From Pontivivens insulae (lineage in GTDB: Bacteria; Pseudomonadota; Alphaproteobacteria; Rhodobacterales; Rhodobacteraceae), in NCBI RefSeq assembly GCF_900302495.1, contig NZ_OMKW01000001.1:992001-1056000 (forward strand): a DNA stretch of 64,000 nucleotides, in the 5' to 3' direction. Numbering within the stretch: the first letter of the stretch is position 1; every line of letters begins with the position of its first letter. Positions 60,693 to 64,000 of this stretch are shown in pieces. The position numbers and the translations under genes were made by a program. Below the pieces are notes generated by a model that made no database searches, was not told where the DNA came from, and worked only from the letters and a program-made list of their open reading frames with translations.

Positions 60693-62582
60693 ATGGAACC
60701 TACAGCACTGACACTGGAAATGATGGTGGTTCTTGGGCTGCTGGCATTCACAGTGTTCCTGTTCGTTTCAGAAATCATCCGGATCGACCTCGCCGCGATC
60801 CTCGTGATGGTGGTTCTTGGAATGCTAAGTACCGTTCCTGAACTGGCAAATCTCTCCACCCGCAGCGATCTTTTCGCGGGCTTCTCGTCAAATGCGGTGA
60901 TGTCCATCATCGCTGTGATGATTATTGGGGCAGGGCTCGACAAGACCGGACTGATGTCAAAGGTCGCCTCCTTCATTCTAAAGCGTGGCGGAACGACGGA
61001 ACCCAGGCTCATTCCAATCGTGTCGGGCACAGTCGGTGTGATCAGCTCATTCATGCAGAATGTTGGCGCGGCTGCGCTGTTCCTGCCTGTGATCAGCCGG
61101 ATCTCAGCCAGGACCTCGATCCCGATGAGCCGTCTGGCGATGCCAATGGGATTTTGCGCGATCTTGGGCGGAACGATCACGATGGTCGGATCTTCCCCGC
61201 TGATCCTGCTCAACGACCTATTGCTTTCCGCCAATCGAACACTGCCTGCTGATCAACAGGTGGAGCCTTTTGGACTCTTTTCCGTCACACCCGTTGGGCT
61301 GATGCTGGTGAGTACGGGCGTGCTCTATTTCGTGTTGCTCGGCCGCTGGATCCTCCCAGGCCGGCGCGGCCGTGGAGAGGATGCAGGCGCGGCAAGGTCC
61401 ATGCAGACCTATGTAGAAAATACATATGGTTTGAGGGCGGATATATTTGAGGTGCGCGTACCCGAAGGGTCGCTGCTGATCGGACAAACCCTGTCCGACA
61501 TCATGTTTGCCCACCATCTCTATATTCTTGGAACGTCCCACAAGGGCCACAAGGTGATTGCTCCGATGGCCGATACGGTCATCGAAGCCCCCGCACGTCT
61601 TGCTGTGCTTGGCCTTCGGCGGGTGGTTTGCGAGGAATTTACGGAGCCGTATGGTCTTCAGATCCTTCCCGAACTCGATGTTTTCGCCGATGATTTTGCC
61701 GCCACTGAGTCCGGCGTGGCTGAAGTGGTGGTTCCGCCTGGTTCGAGTGTGATTGGTCAATCGCCGATCGAGTTGCGCCTTCGCCAAACCCACGGCTTGT
61801 CCATTCTTGCGATCCATCGCGGCGAAGAAACGATGAGCCATGTCGAGACAGATGATCATGTGGCGACCCATATCGGAGAGGTGAACCTGCAGGCCGGCGA
61901 TACGTTGGTCGCGCATGTGCAGTGGTCGCGCCTGACAAGGATGAAGTCGGACCAGAACTTCGTTGTCGTCACATCGGACTTCCCTCAGGAAGAATTGCGT
62001 CCGCAGAAGGTCTATTGGGCGCTGGGCTTCTTTCTGATGACCCTTGGACTTATCCTGTTCACGGACTTGCTCCTATCTTTGGCGCTGCTGGCCGGAGCGA
62101 CCGGTATGGTCCTGTCGCGCGTTCTCTCGATCGACGAGGCCTATGATGCCGTGAGTTGGAGCACTGTTTTTCTGCTCGCGTCGCTTATTCCACTTGGGCT
62201 GGCGGTTCAGAATACAGGCACGGCTGCATGGATCGCGGAACAGATATTGGCCTTGCTTGACGGGTGGCCAATCTGGTCGCTTCAAGCAGGCCTCGCCATC
62301 CTTGCCACGGTTTTCACGCTGGTAATGTCAAATGTCGGTGCGACGGTTTTGCTGGTGCCGCTTGCAATTTCCATCGCGATTTCAGCAGGCGGTGATCCCG
62401 CGATCTTCGCACTCACCGTCGCAATCTCGACGTCAAACTCCTTCCTGATCCCCACGCACCAGGTCAATGCCTTGATCATGGGCCCCGCAGGTTACCGCGT
62501 TGTCGATTTTGTCCGCTCAGGCGGCATTATGACGGTCCTGTTCCTGATCGTGTCGATGATCGGCCTCAATATCTTCTTTTGA
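60693..62582 (+). CDS. SLC13/DASS family transporter with two RCK_C (TrkA-C) domains
   Basis: A 629-residue transporter. Two membrane halves (about 1-215 and 430-629) frame a cytoplasmic region with two TrkA-C/RCK_C domains (about 230-310 and 325-405). Seen: MQNVGAAALFLPVISRIS and VGSSPLILLNDLL in the first half, SNVGATVLLVPLAISIAISAGG and STSNSFLIPTHQVNALIMGP in the second, the SNT-type ion/substrate motifs. Such proteins carry sulfate or other anions with Na+. RBS AAAGGAG fits ATG 60693. Substrate unknown. Confidence 0.9.
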   Translation: MEPTALTLEMMVVLGLLAFTVFLFVSEIIRIDLAAILVMVVLGMLSTVPELANLSTRSDLFAGFSSNAVMSIIAVMIIGAGLDKTGLMSKVASFILKRGGTTEPRLIPIVSGTVGVISSFMQNVGAAALFLPVISRISARTSIPMSRLAMPMGFCAILGGTITMVGSSPLILLNDLLLSANRTLPADQQVEPFGLFSVTPVGLMLVSTGVLYFVLLGRWILPGRRGRGEDAGAARSMQTYVENTYGLRADIFEVRVPEGSLLIGQTLSDIMFAHHLYILGTSHKGHKVIAPMADTVIEAPARLAVLGLRRVVCEEFTEPYGLQILPELDVFADDFAATESGVAEVVVPPGSSVIGQSPIELRLRQTHGLSILAIHRGEETMSHVETDDHVATHIGEVNLQAGDTLVAHVQWSRLTRMKSDQNFVVVTSDFPQEELRPQKVYWALGFFLMTLGLILFTDLLLSLALLAGATGMVLSRVLSIDEAYDAVSWSTVFLLASLIPLGLAVQNTGTAAWIAEQILALLDGWPIWSLQAGLAILATVFTLVMSNVGATVLLVPLAISIAISAGGDPAIFALTVAISTSNSFLIPTHQVNALIMGPAGYRVVDFVRSGGIMTVLFLIVSMIGLNIFF

Positions 62583-62843
62583 GGATATGAGACTGTCGCC
62601 AATGTCACCCTCTTAGACGTAACTTTCGCTTCGTCACCTAAGGCCGCGGGCGAATTGGGTGCGAATGTCATAGGTCTCCGCATCCCTAGCCTTCAAGGGA
62701 GCATGGGTTCCCATTCGCTTCCGGGGCCAGAAAAGATTTTCCCATCCGCTTGCGCCTTAGACGCGTGCAACTCGTACAGATACGGTCTGCCAACGAGATG
62801 CTGGATCGCTCTCTGAGATCGTCGTCTAGTCTAGCTAACGGCC
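62583..62843. other. 261-base intergenic region without recognisable feature
   Basis: Between convergent transporter and panB genes. I find no ORF with coding character, no tRNA and no strong terminator hairpin. Short weak dyads only. It may contain overlapping transcript ends. Confidence 0.5.
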
Positions 62844-63659
62844 TCAGCGATAGACCTGATCTTCGGTCGGAAAGCTGCGGGATCTTACGTCATCGGCGTA
62901 TTGCTCAACCGCGCGCTCGATTTGCCCCAACAGATCGCCATAGACCTTCACGAATTTTGGCGGGGTCGGGTTGAGACCCAGCATATCCTCCAGCACAAGG
63001 ATTTGGCCGTCACATTCGACGCTTGCGCCAATTCCGATGGTTGGAATTGCGATCTCAGCTGTAATGCGAGCAGCGAGCGGTTCGACCATACCTTCCAGTA
63101 CGAGAGCGAAAGCCCCTGCATCGGCGACTGCTGCGGCGTCGGCCTGATGTGCGGCCCAGCTTTCCTCGTCTCGTCCTTGCGTCTTAAAGCCGCCCATAAC
63201 GTGGCTCGACTGCGGTGTGAGACCGATATGGGCCATCACGGGAATGCCGCGCTCTGTCAGGAAGCGGATGGTTTCGGCCATGCGCGCGCCGCCTTCGAGC
63301 TTCACCGCCCCGCAGCCTGTTTCCTTCATGATCCGTGCGGCGTTCCGGAATGCGATTTGTGGGCTCTCCTCATAGCTGCCAAAGGGCATATCCACCACGA
63401 TCAGCGCGCGCCGCGTGCCGCGCACAACCGCTCGTCCGTGCATGATCATCAGATCCAGGGGTACACCGACCGTGGTTTCCATCCCATGCATCACCATGCC
63501 GAGGCTATCGCCGACCAGGATGAAATCTGCAAACTTGTCCACAATCGCTGCGGTATGCGCGTGATAGGAGGTGAGCGAAACGATCGGATCGCTTCCCTTG
63601 CGCGACGTGATCGCGGGGACTGTGATACGGCGGATGGGTTTAGCGCTCTGCGTGCTCAT
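62844..63659 (-). CDS. panB: ketopantoate hydroxymethyltransferase
   Basis: First committed enzyme of pantothenate synthesis: transfers a hydroxymethyl group from methylene-THF to 2-oxoisovalerate. 271 residues, normal length. Seen: [31 protein letters not shown] (metal and substrate blocks), [24 protein letters not shown] and [21 protein letters not shown]. The ATG at 63659 overlaps the panC stop (ATGA), so panC and panB form one operon. Confidence 0.97.
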   Translation of the reverse strand: MSTQSAKPIRRITVPAITSRKGSDPIVSLTSYHAHTAAIVDKFADFILVGDSLGMVMHGMETTVGVPLDLMIMHGRAVVRGTRRALIVVDMPFGSYEESPQIAFRNAARIMKETGCGAVKLEGGARMAETIRFLTERGIPVMAHIGLTPQSSHVMGGFKTQGRDEESWAAHQADAAAVADAGAFALVLEGMVEPLAARITAEIAIPTIGIGASVECDGQILVLEDMLGLNPTPPKFVKVYGDLLGQIERAVEQYADDVRSRSFPTEDQVYR

Positions 63660-64000
63660 GGCGACACCTCGCATTGATCGATTAGAAGGACTCCGCCAAA
63701 CTCGGCAGATATCAGGATGGCAATCTTTCGGTCGACAGGACCGCTGAGGGGGCTGAGGGTTTCCGCTTCGACGATATCGAGACCGCGCAAGGTCGCACGA
63801 GGGCTGGCCTTGATCGTTCTACGGAGAGCCTCGGCCAATGCCTCGACCGTCGTACCAGCTGCAACCAATTCTTGCGCCTGCATTAGCGCGCGGCTCAGAA
63901 CAACGGCCTCGGCGCGATCCTCTGGTGTCAGCCTTACGTTCCGAGATGACATGGCAAGTCCATCCGGTTCCCGGACCGTTGGCACGGCGTGGATCTCTAT
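63656..64000 (-). CDS. panC: pantothenate synthetase, C-terminal part (5' end outside window)
   Basis: C-terminal 114 residues of PanC, which joins pantoate and beta-alanine using ATP. Reading is open to the window edge; [24 protein letters not shown] contains the KMSKS-like block (AMSSRN) of the family. The remainder is the normal C-terminal domain. Upstream N-terminal domain with the HIGH motif must lie beyond 64000. Coupled to panB by ATGA. Confidence 0.93.
   Translation of the reverse strand: MEIHAVPTVREPDGLAMSSRNVRLTPEDRAEAVVLSRALMQAQELVAAGTTVEALAEALRRTIKASPRATLRGLDIVEAETLSPLSGPVDRKIAILISAEFGGVLLIDQCEVSP

Noticed and set aside
1-64000. Insertion sequences, phage genes, integrases, restriction or abortive-infection systems
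   Set aside because: No transposase, integrase, toxin-antitoxin or defence domain was recognised in any plausible coding frame.

Overview
The window reads as chromosome of a marine-type alphaproteobacterium of the Rhodobacteraceae (Roseobacter group). Evidence is indirect: high GC, dense operons joined by ATGA overlaps, a HemP/imelysin iron island with an Irr-type operator, a SoeABC-type sulfite dehydrogenase, and many catabolic clusters for betaine-like compounds and sugars. There is one tRNA (Pro, CGG). I see no rRNA, CRISPR array, insertion sequence, phage gene or origin.

Layout. 1-1850: end of an ectoine/amino-acid utilisation locus (M24 hydrolase, Asp/Glu racemase-like EutA protein). 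1970-5040: small unknowns, a secreted esterase and a secreted unknown. 5060-14064: leucine synthesis (leuC, leuD, leuB) interleaved with a membrane protein, a nuclease-fold protein, a NAD(P) epimerase with its LysR regulator, a short chemoreceptor-like signalling protein and a drug/metabolite exporter. 14114-15431: tRNA-Pro and an FAD amine oxidoreductase. 15546-17229: a Tat-exported repeat peptide followed, across a hairpin, by a JmjC hydroxylase. This pair is the best candidate for an undescribed system here. 17477-23616: iron island (hemP, imelysins, Dps, di-heme peroxidase-like protein, DUF1513 protein). 24202-31893: DUF1289 protein, SulP permease, soeCBA and a LysR regulator. 31995-32975: fatty acid hydroxylase-family membrane enzyme. 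32990-37384: six-gene operon combining a LolD/FtsX-type ABC pump with NikK-, NikL- and ZnuA-like periplasmic proteins, probably for a metal. 37504-46003: divergent quaternary-amine (betaine) catabolic cluster with RpiR regulator, Rieske oxygenase, FAD/GcvT demethylase, two enolase-superfamily enzymes and an aminotransferase; a LysR and a TauD-like dioxygenase follow. 47944-57419: LacI-controlled sugar ABC uptake operon with two TIM-barrel isomerases and two Gfo/Idh/MocA oxidoreductases. 57429-59842: polar amino acid ABC transporter. 60007-62582: rhomboid protease and SLC13/RCK transporter. 62844-64000: panB and the 3' part of panC.

How the parts work together. The soe genes would oxidise sulfite from organosulfur catabolism in the cytoplasm, and the adjacent SulP protein could move the resulting sulfate. 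The two imelysin operons and Dps form a periplasmic/cytoplasmic iron-handling set. In the sugar operon, twin palindromes flank a good promoter immediately beside the divergent LacI gene, so the regulation is largely readable from sequence. Function calls below come from motifs and remembered family features; no database search was run.
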